Both the position numbers and the translations under genes were made by a program. From Polytrichum commune (lineage: Eukaryota; Streptophyta; Polytrichopsida; Polytrichales; Polytrichaceae), in contig OX485804.1 of assembly GCA_950295325.1 (NCBI GenBank), positions 48,982,001-49,030,428 of the forward strand: DNA of 48,428 bases. The letters run 5' to 3'. Positions 11,276 through 23,500 of this stretch are shown one piece after another. Position 1 is the stretch's first letter. The number at the start of each line of letters is the position of its first letter. The notes beneath the pieces were generated by a model that did no database searches, was not told the DNA's origin, and saw only the letters and a program-made list of their open reading frames with translations.

Positions 11276-11614
11276 GTTGCATGCTCTATTTGTTCATTGA
11301 GGGGTTGATCACACCGGCCATTTAGGGCACCATCCGCCAACATCTGCGGATGCAATAGTGGGAAAAGTGGTGGGCCAACATCTATTTCTCAACATAATCC
11401 CCAACAATTTCATATTTGGAATTGGACGAAAAGCTTGGTGTGAACGGGGCAAGAGAGACGGCTTTGAACAAGTGAACGCTAGGCAAACAAACAAAATCTA
11501 GTCATGTGTCTTACTTGAGTGGTTTGCAATTGGGTGAGGATCCAATATAATGGACACATTAAATATACATGTGTAACAAAAACTTAAATTTGTGCTAAAA
11601 TTTTATTAAGTAAT

Positions 11615-11759
11615 CATAATATTATTCGGATTCATAAAAAAGTTTTGTGGGCTACGAATATTCCATTGGATATTCCTACCTTCGTATTAAACATGGAAAA
11701 TATTTTGTGGAATATTAGTTGTCCCACAAAACACTCTTATAGATCTAAATAATGTTATG
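11615..11759. mobile_element. MITE, CATAATATTATTC family, copy 1
   Basis: It begins CATAATATTATTCGGATTC and ends with the imperfect inverse (AAATAATGTTATG). Arms are about 50 bp with about 45 bp between them. The same family is found at 15477-15640 with better-matching arms, and as a single arm at 39447-39476. No clear target duplication. Confidence 0.65.
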
Positions 11760-12489
11760 ATATAAGGTCAATAGCCAACACAATTTATTGGGGAGGCAAT
11801 ACACTTACAACAATTGTAGCCATTGAAGGGGTGTGGAGGTTAATAAGACATCCTCATAGATGAAGTGTAATACTACAAAAACAATGTATACGTCTAGCTA
11901 TCATATGCAAGACCCGCAATGGACCAACAATGAAACATAGACAATAAAATTATATGGGAATGGTGGTGTACATCATCCAAGCCTCGTACTGAAGAACTAA
12001 TGGGCGACAAAGTTTACCCAATAAAGTAACATCAAATTGCTTTATATTCATCATGTGCATCCAACCTCATGAAGGTTTCTAATTTGGACAATAAATTTCT
12101 TGTAAGATGTGAGCTTTTATGTTAGGTGATAATGATGAATAATACGGAAACGGCTCCACCCACATCACTGCAAATGAATTGAAATGAAATAAAATTTAGT
12201 GTCAAGTTTAGGAGGCCAAAAGGCTAATAGGATTGAAAGTACAAGAGGTTGGTTTCAAACCCGATGATTCCTTAGTGTTAGGTGGATGATATTTAAGGGA
12301 CCTCAAGTAAGGTTTCATTGAAAAAGGCCTCAAAAGGTGACTTGGGCTTCAAGGATCCGAAGATAAACATTAGAGACCAATCTCATATTTGGATAGCCTT
12401 TTGAGATAGGAGTGGGTCCGAATGGCCGTGAGACCCCCATCTGAAGTTTTGAATACACTCTAAACTCTCTTAACCAACCTCCTTGATGT
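11760..12489. other. Intergenic, no gene supported
   Basis: I see no coding frame above background, no RNA gene and no defined repeat in this stretch. Confidence 0.4.
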
Positions 12490-13575
12490 CACTCCTTCTC
12501 TTGTAAGTTACACCATAACCATGGAGAATGGATATTCGCAATTTAAATCACAATCATTGTTGGCACATTCCCTCCCAAATATCACCGGTTTTGACATTAA
12601 TGCTTGAACAACTCCAATTTACTTTCTCTATTACATTGCATCATATCAGCAGGCCATGTTCAAAGTTCCCTAGTGCATTCGATGTCAACAAATTGAGTTT
12701 ATTGTGATTTACTTAGTGGAGTCTTTGTGTGTTGGATCATCGACATTTGATTGTCAAGATTTTAAGCTACTTATTACTTACTTCGGGAGTTGCTCATACA
12801 ACTAACTCCGAACTCACAACCAACACAACACAATCAATAATACAAGGTGGTGTTGCTTTCTCTTCTCACAAGTTTTGGCATGCTCTCGTGTTCCGTGAGC
12901 GGTCGGTGGAATCACGAGTTGCATCTAAGTGTTGTGCCTAACTTTGAGCTTGCTTCACTTTTACCTACCTAAACTTGGTTGGCTTAAAGAGTAATCCATG
13001 TTCAATGATAGTTTTATTTTGATTTTTATGTTTGGCTATGGTGTTGTGTGGTAATTTGGCCATGGGCGATTCCTTTTACTTACATTGTGGGTCTTTATTT
13101 CTATCCACTTGCAATGATGTGAAGTACGATGATGAAAATGATGCGAGTGGCGGGATTCGTGATGGACGCGTTAGGGTTGAAGCATATTGAGTGTGATATT
13201 GAGATTATTTTGGAGTAGAATGTGTTATGTTGCACTTTTGGAGCAATGTTGAACTTTGTGTCATTCCAAAATACTAGATGTTAACATAATATGACGTGCA
13301 CTTTGGTTGACACATGCATGATATTACATAGTTTAGAGTCTACAATGATTGGTATGCGAAGATGCCAACCTCATGAAGTGCAAGAGCACAATATTGTATG
13401 TAGCATGATTATACACTAAATATTATACTTAGTGTCACCAATACTATTTGTCTTTGCTCAACACTAAATGTAAACCTAACATTGTTTCTCATTATGTTCA
13501 AACACACTTGGGCATTATAAGTTCACAACATTGCAATTATTGTCACTTTTGAAGTGATTTTTCACCTAAGTTACA
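12490..13575. repeat. Dispersed repeat, related to 24880-25460
   Basis: Three blocks match the region at 24880-25460. About 12490-12610 matches 24880-24985 (CTTCTCTTGTA, CACATTCCCTCCCA-like, TTCTGACATTAA-like words). About 13240-13345 matches 25046-25170 (GTGCACTTTGGTTG, CACATGC, TGATATTA). About 13411-13570 matches 25250-25456 in the opposite orientation, including the ACTAAATATT..ACTTAGTG terminus and AATTATTGTCACTT. One block being inverted suggests an element with inverted ends, or a rearranged copy. No coding frame of note lies inside. Confidence 0.55.
13415..13434. repeat. Palindromic terminus, ACTAAATATTGTATTTAGT family
   Basis: ACTAAATATTATACTTAGTG is a near-palindrome also present at 14968-14986 and 25438-25456 and at the ends of the MITE at 11051-11275. 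It probably marks element ends. Confidence 0.55.
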
Positions 13576-13865
13576 ATCATACATGACAATATATCATAAC
13601 AAAAATATAGAAATGCACAATATACCATAGGCACGGGACCAACACGTCCCAAAAATAGAAACTACATGCAACCAATGACATGGTTTCTTTAAATTAAAAA
13701 ATTATTTTGATGGTATAAAAAACATTGAAGTAGTTTCAAAATTAAATAGGCCCCAAGACAATATGTGACTTTGAGTTTAAAATAATGTAGGGTGTTATAA
13801 ACTCCATGCAATTGGGTTTATATCATTTCTAAGATACCATGGTATAAATTTGCAAAAGGATTATA

Positions 13866-14142
13866 CCGGACTAGGAAGGCATGGTCGGCAGAAAAATAAT
13901 TCCCCAAAAAAATGTCGAATAAATAAATAAATTTATCAAGTATTTTGTCGAAATCAACAAAAATGAAGTCAACAAAAATTGTAGACAAAAAACAAAGGAA
14001 AACGTGTAGCCGCTAGTAAAATTCAATGTTAGTTATTAATAGCCAAACTTTTAATAATTATTTTTGAAAGTGCCGACCCCTACTTTTCAATATTTAATTA
14101 ATTATTCGACATGAAAGTGCTGACCTTGCCTTCCTACTACGG
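13866..14142. mobile_element. MITE with 25-bp inverted ends and TA flanks
   Basis: The left end CCGGACTAGGAAGGCATGGT and the right end, read inverted as CCGTAGTAGGAAGGCAAGGT, match over about 25 bp with a few differences. TA lies just outside both ends (13864-13865 and 14143-14144). The interior is AT-rich with no frame. The CCG start with TA flanks resembles the family at 37942-38374, although the inner sequences differ. Confidence 0.65.
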
Positions 14143-14144
14143 TA

Positions 14145-15476
14145 TTGTATATCCCCCATCCCGCTCATAGTGGATGCAAATTTGATGACGGATGAAAATA
14201 ATGGTTGAAGAACATTGAATGACGGGTTAGGTAAGAAAAGTGGAAGAAATTGGTATAGGTTATGTTGTTTCATTATGAGAGTTTAGTGTTTTGTTGGCAT
14301 CCACAAGTTGTACACCTTCTAGCAATTCCGTGTTGGCAATTTTAATTTTTGTTATCTCACATGAACAAAAATGTAGTAGGATTTCCATCACTTTTCTTGG
14401 GGGTGTCCTTAATTTATGCTTCCACAATAAATACATTTCATATGGCTCTTGAGTGCATATCCATTTTGTGTATGCATGTTTTGTATTGTGGCTTTATGAA
14501 ATTGCCTTGAGGCTAAACCGCATTCCAATGAACTATTGGCTTTGCCTTTTAAGATAGTTTTTGAAATGAGCCAAAGTTTGGCCTTAGTTGGACAACCAAC
14601 TAGAATTGCCCACATGTGAAAGATAATTATAGGGCATAGCACTCTTCGGACCAACCACTTGTTGATAATAATAAACATATGGTACATGAAAATGACTAAC
14701 CACATGCTTTTAATTCAAATGAAATGTACTACACAATATGCACAATCAGAAAACCACTTGATTGAATGGGTCATTAATTGCTTGTGAGCGAGATAATACC
14801 GCCCAAACAACTCTACCCTCATTGCACGTGGTCTCCGTAAGTCACACTAAGTGTCAACCCCATGACCATTTCTGGACGAACTAAAGTCGGGATGGCAATA
14901 TTTGTAAACATATCCGAAGAAGTGTCATTGGAAATGCTACCACAATGACATAAAAATATCATACGACACTAAATACAATATTTAGTCTAGTCACTTATCA
15001 TGAAAGACACCACCGACCATCGAGTCACTATCAACCTTCTAACCATTCAATGCCCTTGAGTTTCTCACTAAGGTATGTGGGTGTTGTTTGGTTTGCTCTC
15101 CATGTTCTTCAACTTCTACAAATCTCATTTACATAACAAAACTTGTAATGCATCAACAAATTGATGTTGAACTTGTAATTGCATGTTTGTTGATTCTTTG
15201 ATTAAATACATAGGCCCACTTGTATTAACTATTGAGTGTGTAGTAGTTAATAAAACTTGAAGATGCAAGGCAACCTCTTTCAAAAATGTACTTCTATGGT
15301 TTTTCTCCTTTGATCCTCACCAAACCACATACCAATCAAATACAAGGTCTTCAATTGAAAAGTTTCCAATTAACACATGCATAGATGAACTAGAACAATT
15401 GGGTTGTGTCATCTTCGTCGTCATTTATTCCTATTGCAAAGGTTATAGGTTGAGATTTTTTGACCACATCTATACT
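14145..15476. other. Intergenic, no gene supported
   Basis: It contains the palindromic terminus ACTAAATACAATATTTAGT at 14968-14986. The longest frame (14409-14705 minus, 98 codons) shows no domain I recognise. I see nothing else supportable. Confidence 0.45.
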
Positions 15477-15640
15477 CATAATATTATTCAAATCCATAAC
15501 AATGTTTTGTAGGATTGACAATATTCCATGTAATATTCTCATATATTCCCAAAATTATACTATATTGAGAATATTTGGAAATATTATGTGGAATATTGTC
15601 AATCCCACATAACACTGTCATGGATATGAATAATATTATG
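15477..15640. mobile_element. MITE, CATAATATTATTC family, copy 2
   Basis: The two arms, about 60 bp each, are inverted copies beginning CATAATATTATTC and including GATTGACAATATTCCA in both. The central spacer is about 40 bp. It could fold into a long hairpin. It shares its terminal sequence with 11615-11759. Target duplication not resolved. Confidence 0.75.
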
Positions 15641-15981
15641 CAGTTGTTATTTTTGCATGAAATATACTATACAGAAGCAATGAACATTTTTAAAATAATA
15701 GACTACTGCCACAATATTCTAAAACTTGGCGAAGTCCTCATGAACCCATTTGCTATGCATATTGCACAAACAAAAGTACTTCAGCATTTATGGCATTTAT
15801 TGGCACTTTCTATTCAGAAGTCCAGCGCACTGTAAGTTTTTACTTAGAATGTAAGTATTTACTAGAGAGAGTCATTTATATTTTAGAATGTTAAAACAAC
15901 ATGTAAGTCCTTTGGTGGGAGAGGAACTACAATCCATGGTAACTGTTCATAGAACATCTGTAGCATTATGTAATTCCAAAT

Positions 15982-16008
15982 ACCGTAGGTTACTAGCAGC
16001 TTAGGCAA
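15982..16008 (+). repeat. Solo terminus of the TACCGTAGG repeat family
   Basis: TACCGTAGGTTACTAGCAGC followed by TTAGGCA. It matches 8791-8822 (inverted) almost perfectly and the left end at 37942-37968 in part. The opposite end was not identified; partial words (CTGCCTAA) occur at about 16049 and 16197. Confidence 0.5.
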
Positions 16009-16234
16009 AGAAATAATTATTTACAAGACTGCCTAAATTTTCCGGAAATTCTTGACTCTATTTGCCCAATAAAAATTAAATTAATTGTACGTCTTAGTGG
16101 CTTTGATCATTACACCAAACCGATTAACACAAGCTACCGGTTAAATTTAACTACCAAATTAAATTAACTGCCCAACTTTGAGATATTATTTTTCAAACTG
16201 CCTAAGCACTTTTTGCACTTTCAAGTTTACAAGC

Positions 16235-16660
16235 ATGTGGGTGTGGGTAGGGTTAGCCACCTTATCGACAGGATCGACACTTCTAATAATTTCATGGCTA
16301 CTCTTCATTCGAAGAGCCAACATGCGGTATAGAAAAGGTTTGAAAGCTTTTGAGGTGAATGCCAAAATATCCTATCATGGATCTGATAAAAAGAGTGATG
16401 TACAGAAATTACCTATGCTAGTGCAAGAATTACCTTTATTGCAGAATACCCAAGAAGCAGAGCCGTACCTTGTGCCAGTGCCAGTACAAAACCTTCCCAA
16501 TTACGACACTTCAAAAGACTTTGAGGGACTTGAAAGTAGTACTACAATCTGGACCCGACCAGGAAGTTCTCGCGGTGACCCTATGCAAGTATCTATGACT
16601 GCAAGTGTAGGTCGTAATCTCAGAAAGAGAAGAGACGAAGATGTAAAATATGCACTATAG
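16235..16660 (+). CDS. Hypothetical single-pass membrane protein
   Basis: I do not recognise this protein. From the ATG at 16235 (A at -3) it is 141 aa; the frame is open upstream to 16178 but only from a TTG. Residues about 4-25 are hydrophobic (VGLATLSTGSTLLIISWLLF) and are followed by a positive cluster RRANMRYRKG, so a signal anchor with the tail in the cytosol is likely. The tail is hydrophilic, with a proline/leucine-rich middle (LPMLVQELPLL, LVPVPVQNLP) and a basic end (RNLRKRRDEDVKYAL). A pyrimidine-rich CTTTTTGCACTTTCAAG just upstream could be a splice acceptor, in which case this is the last exon of a larger gene. It is convergent with the DRD1-like gene downstream. Coding status is unproven. 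Confidence 0.4.
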   Translation: MWVWVGLATLSTGSTLLIISWLLFIRRANMRYRKGLKAFEVNAKISYHGSDKKSDVQKLPMLVQELPLLQNTQEAEPYLVPVPVQNLPNYDTSKDFEGLESSTTIWTRPGSSRGDPMQVSMTASVGRNLRKRRDEDVKYAL

Positions 16661-17573
16661 GAAAAGAAAAGAAAAAGAAGTGGCCTCTAAATGTATCATG
16701 ACACTCACCAAATATCAGTATGGCGTCAGTATGGCAGTCTCCCTTTGCATCATCAAAACATTCAAAGAAATTTCTGAGCTATAAGTTAAGGGCTTCCCAA
16801 CGTTTTCACCTTCAACTTGAAATGGCTGTCACGAATCCATCCACTGTAAAACCATCTCACACTTCTCCCAAGAACATATGTAGAATACAGATTTTCGTAT
16901 AAGTGATGTGAGCAAAAATGTGTAGTAGACCAACCCGAAGGTCATTCAACCCCCTTGCAAGAGTCATATATGTGAGTGCACAACAAACAGGTACTTCTTT
17001 CATCATGGTACTAACAAAATTGCTGGCCCTTGGCACTCTCTCCAGATGTAATTAAGATTTTCTTAAGAGGAACTGCCACCTTTCAACCTAGGTTAGCTAG
17101 AGACTGTTGTCACAATTGGGAAGACAAACTGCAACGACAACGTCAGCAATGAAAGCTAGCTCATGTGTGTCTCTACACTGAGAAATGAAATTCACACCAT
17201 CACACACATAAAAACAGCTTCACTTTCTTATGATGTTTTACAACCCGGTTACACTACAAAAAGGTCAATGAAGAATAATTACTTGCCAATTTATTAAAAT
17301 GTATTTATTCTTCAAAGCCTCTGTTGGTGAGTGGTTGCATGATCTTCAAGCTCAATGGCCACACCCCCTCCTTTGCAGAAAATTATCTTTTACCTGTCTG
17401 CTTCATTCTCCATCACCAATATGAGTATCAATAGGACAGGTGGGAAAGATAATGCCAGGAAACTTGGTGTTAACTATTCATAAATCCTGTACAAGTAAAT
17501 GTTAGTTGTTAAGTTGTTTACTCCAGCAAACACCCTCTACAATCCGCATATAGTACAGTGTAGCATCTGCTCG
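16661..17573. other. Convergent intergenic region, 3' side of the DRD1-like gene
   Basis: This lies between the candidate membrane-protein frame and the stop codon of the DRD1-like gene, so it should contain the 3' untranslated region of the latter on the minus strand. Read on that strand, AATAAATA near 17305 is a possible polyadenylation signal. A 60-codon plus-strand frame at 16720-16902 has no recognisable features. Confidence 0.4.
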
Positions 17574-20500
17574 CTAACAAAATTCACGTTCATAGATTTT
17601 CTTTACATCTTGAAGAAGAGGCCCCGCATCAAAAAACCTATCACCACATTGGTTAGTGACATCCCACAAGATGCTAGTGTGATCATCGCACGAAATCGAT
17701 GGATCGAATAGCAACTTTGAAAGCCACTCTTTCCGGGTCGCTGCTGCATGCATCCGGTGCTCCTCATATGTGTCTGCTGCAACAAGCCTGTAGACAAACA
17801 CTTTCTTCTGTTGCCCGATTCGGAACGCGCGACTTATTGCTTGTCGAGAAACAGCCGGGTTCCACAAAACTTCAAGCAAAACCACCCTTGAAGCGCCCAC
17901 GAGAGAAATTCCCTCCCCACAAGCTTTTATCGATGCACAAAGCATGCGCGCCTCCAAGCCCTGGTTAAACAAGTTCACAACTTTCTCTCTCTCCTGCGGT
18001 TGCATCTTGCCATCCAGCCTAAGAATTTGGGTTCCTTTCACCCACCCCATCCTTTGACTCGCCATATTTTCGATTAGAGCAAGTGAGTACAAGTATTCAC
18101 TGAAAATCAGCACTTTCTCTTTCGCATCCTCACAGAGTTGAATCAGATCGAGCACCCACCTAAGTTTCACCCCCAAAGTCACATCAAGGTCCCCTCTCAG
18201 GCGAGGATCATTTTCGCTCCTCCGACCTTTATCGGCAACCGGCTCCAAAATTGGGTGGACATACACAGCGGCAGCTCGCTTCTGTAAAGTATCTTTCATT
18301 TCACTTTTATCATTTTTCAAGAGCTCACGCTGCAATGGTGTAAGCTCCAGCATGATGGTGAGATCGGAAATACCCGGCAACGTGTCAAGAATTTGGCCTT
18401 TGTGCCACGCGACGAATGGAGAGATGAGCTCCCGCAACTGCGTCAGTGCCTTTGTGATATTCGCATGCTTTCCCGCCTCAAATTTCTCGCCAATCACGTC
18501 TTTGAACGCCTGCCTTCCCGCATTACTTGGCTTCTTTGGCAAGTTGCCTGCCATCGGCTTTGGCGGCTCAGCTCGATCAAGAGTATTCAAAGTTGGGCAC
18601 ATTTGCGCACTCGCTCTCTGCATGAAATTTGGCCTCACCAACTCCAGGGTGGTGTAAAATTCCTCAAAATTATTGTTGAAGGGAGTGCCTGAGAGTAGCA
18701 CTCGTCGTTTCGTGTGAACCCTGCTTAGCGATTTCAGAATTTTTGTATGCTCAGTTCTTGCAAGGTGTCCCTCATCCAGAACCAGTAATCCAGGAACCTC
18801 TGTCAAAATCCTTCCAACTTCGCCACTTGTTATGGTGACCTGGGAGTAGCCAACGAGCAAAACACTCATTTTCGTGTTCATCCATTTCTTGAGCATCTCC
18901 AACTGATCGTCAGCTTCATACAGGTTTAGAAGATTCAACTCCTGCACCTCCCACTTTTTGAACTCCTGGACCCACGGACGAAGCATGCTCTTGGGTGCAA
19001 CAATCATAGGTTTCGCATCCGGAACTTTCACCATGAAGCTCTGGATGAAGCTGATGACGAGAAACGATTTACCTGTACCTGGTGCAAATGCGAGCATGCA
19101 GCCACCTGAATCCTCCTCCACGAGGTTCTTTGACAGAAACTTAAAGCCTTCGAGTTGGTGGGGATGCATTGACTCCTCAAGAGAGAGGTGAACCTCAAGA
19201 GGCGCCATCCCAACCAACTTCTCCTCTTCTGGCCCCTCAGTGTCTCCACCATCCCAATTTTGTCGCCCCTCTTTTTGGACCCTTGCCTTATGTATAGGGC
19301 GCTGCAAACCACAGATGAACATCTATTAAGGCAGAGGGTGCTAAAATTGTCACTTGAAGTGCCGAGTACAGTGTGGCTACAATTATTAGATTGATAAAGA
19401 AAAATTAAATGTTCCTCCTTAGCAAACAATAGGAATTCCAACATACCAAAGTATGCCTTCTTTGAAATTCCTGTGCAAAAGTTATAAGGGTTCAAAGTTT
19501 TATTAGTAGATTATCCAAAAGCATTAGGGGGAACCTGATGTTAAGATGGTGGACATTCTCATAATCAATGTGTACTTATTGTGAAAGATTTTAGGGTGTT
19601 GGTTTTAGCACCCTCTACCTTATCCTGCTATATATCAGCTTAGCCAGTCCAGTAAATAAGCATGTCATTGCACTCTCAAGGTGCACTATAAACTACAAAC
19701 TATTGAGTACTTTTGACATATCCTCACACAGTTTTAATATAGCTTACATAGGATAATTGTGCAACACTACATGCAATCTAAATAAGGTGTTCATATTCAT
19801 ATCCTGCAACGTTCATTTAAGTTTTGACTAAACTGACTGAAACAAAAAAAGAACCCTATATGACCTCAAGTGAACAGGTGAAAGTTCCATTGAAGGTCGC
19901 CTCTATTAGAGAATAAGATGAAGGGACAGGGATAAATGAAGGGGTGTTAAGCTACAGCTACGTGGAGATTCATTCATACCAAACATAGCATTGCAGAAGA
20001 TGCACCTAGGCATATAATGATACCAAATTTCTTGAACAAACTGAATTTTTAGAACGCATCACAGAAGGCAAATCATCATTAGCTCACTCCTGTATACAAA
20101 TTAGTTATCTTGCACAAAAACTGACTTCAAGTCCTCTATGTAACACATATGCAGGGTCTTAGGTGGGATAGCATAGCAGCATACCGGTCTGCGCCAGACG
20201 AATGACATGTCTTTGATGTCTTCCTTAATGAGTCCACATTGAGAGCAAGCTTTTCCCACTTCAGTTGAGAGTTCAAATTTGTGATGACATCCAGTTGCTC
20301 CAACAACCTCCGATTTACGCGTACCAAATTCCTGTATACCCACAAACTCTCACATCAGCCACACTTACTGACACCCTCTCATACACAAGGAAGGGAGAAA
20401 TAATCACAACACTATGGTTATTCTTAATTCACTAGGATTTCTTGTCAGGAGTCATTTCCCATAATTTTCTATTGGTTGTATTGCATACAACAACATTAAT

Positions 20501-23500
20501 TTCTCTCTACTTGTGGTGCACGCTCAGAGGAAGTGTTTGAATTTGAATATAGAGCAACCTATTTCAGTTCATTGAGGGCCAAACGCAATTAAGCACCTCT
20601 CGGCATGCCAAAACGATTTTGACCCTGAATGAACTAATATAGAATGTTCTTCATTCAAACCTTCACACTACCTCCGAGCATGCACCCAAAAACCCACCAA
20701 ACATGGAAGGTGTTGTATGCAGAACAACCAACTCCATTTGGATTTAAGGACGACTCTAAAGTCAGAGCAGAAGGTGGCAACAAGCATACCTGTCGGTACA
20801 TAATATCGTGTTCCACCCACAGATCAGCATATGGGTCTACTGGTTTTCGTTCCGGCTCTTTATCACTGCTGATTTCATCCTCCAGCTCCCAATCGGGACC
20901 TTCATCTTCTGTCTCAGACAAGGCTGCTGATTTTCCCTTTCCTTTCTTGGGAGAACTGGAAAACCCAAACTCGTCATCGTCATCGTCATCGTCATCTTCA
21001 TCATCTGCATTCTTATCACCCTCCTTGGACGGCCAACTCCCTTTCTGCTTCTCATTACTCTCTGGAAGGATGATTTCTTCGGGTTCTTTGTGCCAACTGC
21101 CTTTCTGGTGAGCCACAATGTCCTCCGCACTCAGAAACCCATCCTTAATAAACTTCCCACCCTCTTTATCAAGGAGCTTGCTAATAGGGATATGGGGTAG
21201 GCTTAAGACTCCGGGAGTGAACGCGATTTCCACCACATCGTTGTCATCATCGTCGTCGTCATCGATCTGAAGTGCCTGCTCCCATGTGCCTCCTGGTCGC
21301 CTGTGAGGTGAGCTGAACCTATGAGGCTCACCACAACAGCACACTTTGGCTTGCTCCTCTGCCTCAGCCAATGGTGTTGGATTTGAGACTGCCAGAATCT
21401 CTAATGCATTTTGACAATCATTCACAGCTTGTCTGGCTGTACTCATGGCTTGGTTAATCACCACATCTGCAGACCCATATCGACCTTTATCAGCCGTTGG
21501 CCTGAGGCGTTTGGGTCGCCCTGCATTTACCACACCACAAATCAATACCCAAAAGCGTACACCCACACACTTCTTCCTTTGCCCTCCACCTCAAACTGTG
21601 CTCAACACCAAGTTTGCTTTCTATGGACATTCATGCACAATGTGGGTGCACAATTGGACACTAGAATTAAAAACCTCGAACTATAATCCCGAATTCCGTG
21701 CCTAATGCTATAGATACACATGGTCAACCTCACTCAGGTATTAAACTACCATACATAGTGCTGCATTCCCCCACATATACCATCAAACAACTCTCTGGGG
21801 TTATCAATCTCTCTTGGGTGATTTAGTGCACACAACGACTTAATTTGAGACTTCCATTATATGGTTGACTGTGAAAGCCCGCCTTGCAACATAGATTAAG
21901 GTTGTGTTAAAGAAGGGTTGCAAAGAAAGCATTAGCAAAGAAAGCTTTACACTGAGCTCAAAGCCAAGTTTTCTTCCTATGAAAATTCATACACAATGTT
22001 GCACAATGTTGGACAGAGTAGGCTAAAAGTCTCGAATTATAAGACCGACATACTTCATGGATGCTATAGATACACATGCTCAATCGCACTAGGGTATTGA
22101 ACTACCATACACGGTGGTGCATTCACCACATATACTATAAATTGACGCACTGGGGTACCAATCAATCTTTGGGTGATTGAGTGTGTGCAACGAGCTAATT
22201 CAGGACTTCTATATTGTTGACTGTGGAAGCTTCACCTTGCAACATAAAGCTAAAGCTTTGTTGAATTACAAGAAAAGAGAAGCAAAAGAAAGCTTAGCAA
22301 CACTCATAACTGACTCTTAAGACTGACTATTCACTGACTCCTCACTCATACCATAGCCAGTTAACATTCTTGTATGTGCACACACCCATTGACTGAGTAA
22401 GAGTACAATGGGTGGACACTGCAGGATAATAAGCCTCAAAATGATAAGCATGAATTTATTGACAGATGCTAGATACACATGCTCAACTTCACTCAGGTAT
22501 TGAACTACCATACATAGTGCTGGTTTCCCCACCTACACTATCAAATGACTCACTGGGGTATCAATCAATCTTTGGGTGATTGAGTGTGCGCACGACCTTA
22601 TTCGAGACTAGTATTATATTTATCGACTGGGGAAGCCCCACCTTGCAGCATAAGCTAAGGTTATGTTAGAGAAAAGTTGAAAAGAAAGCGTTAGCAACAC
22701 TCATAACTGACTATTAACTGACTCCTCACTCATGCTGTAGCCAGTTTCTTGTTAATGCACATGCCCATTATCTGAGTAAGAGCACACATTTCTCTGTGCA
22801 CAATGTTGGACACAGTAGGATTAAAAAGCTTCGAACTATAAGCCCAAATTTCTTCACGGATGCTATAGATACACATGCTTAACCTCACTCAGGTATTGAA
22901 CTACTATATATAGTGCTGCATTCGCCACATATACTATCGATTGACTCACTGGGGTACCAATCAATCTTTATGTGATTGAGTGCACATAACGACCTAATTC
23001 GTGACCTCTATTATATTGTTGACTGTGGAAGCCTCCTCGCCTTACAATTATGCTGTAATGTAAAGTGTACGATAAAAGAAAGGCTGCAAAGAAAGCAGTA
23101 CCAAACAATTAAGGGTTATAACCTCAGTAAGAAATTGAACTACCATACATAGTGCTGCATTCGCCGCATATACTATCATATGACCCATTGGGATTATCAA
23201 TCAATCTTTTGGTGATTGAGTGCACGCAAGAACCTAATTCGTGACCTCTATTATATTGTTGACTTTGGAAGCCTCATCACCTTACAACTATGCTGCAACC
23301 AACATAAGCTAAAGTATATGTTGAAGAAAGGTTGCACAGAAAGCAGTAGCAAACAATCAAGAGATATGATCTTGAGACCATGGGATTTTAAGCTAACTGC
23401 TCCTCGTAATACTCCAAAATTGGAGAGAGAACTGTTATTTGTGAATAACTTTTGGAAACTCAACCCCTCGCCCTCTCGGGACTACTTCATCGGTGCATCT

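Noticed and set aside
17699-19191. Several plus-strand frames of 70-100 codons
   Set aside because: They lie opposite the large helicase exon of the DRD1-like gene and are shadows of its codons.
20837-21130. 97-codon minus-strand frame and the 20644-21111 plus-strand frame with a serine run
   Set aside because: Both are shadows of exon 2 of the DRD1-like gene, where the Asp-rich codons read as Met/Thr or Ser repeats in other frames.
21590-23360. CRISPR-like array
   Set aside because: Units are about 400 bp, diverged, and sit in a plant intron; there is no short direct-repeat/spacer pattern.
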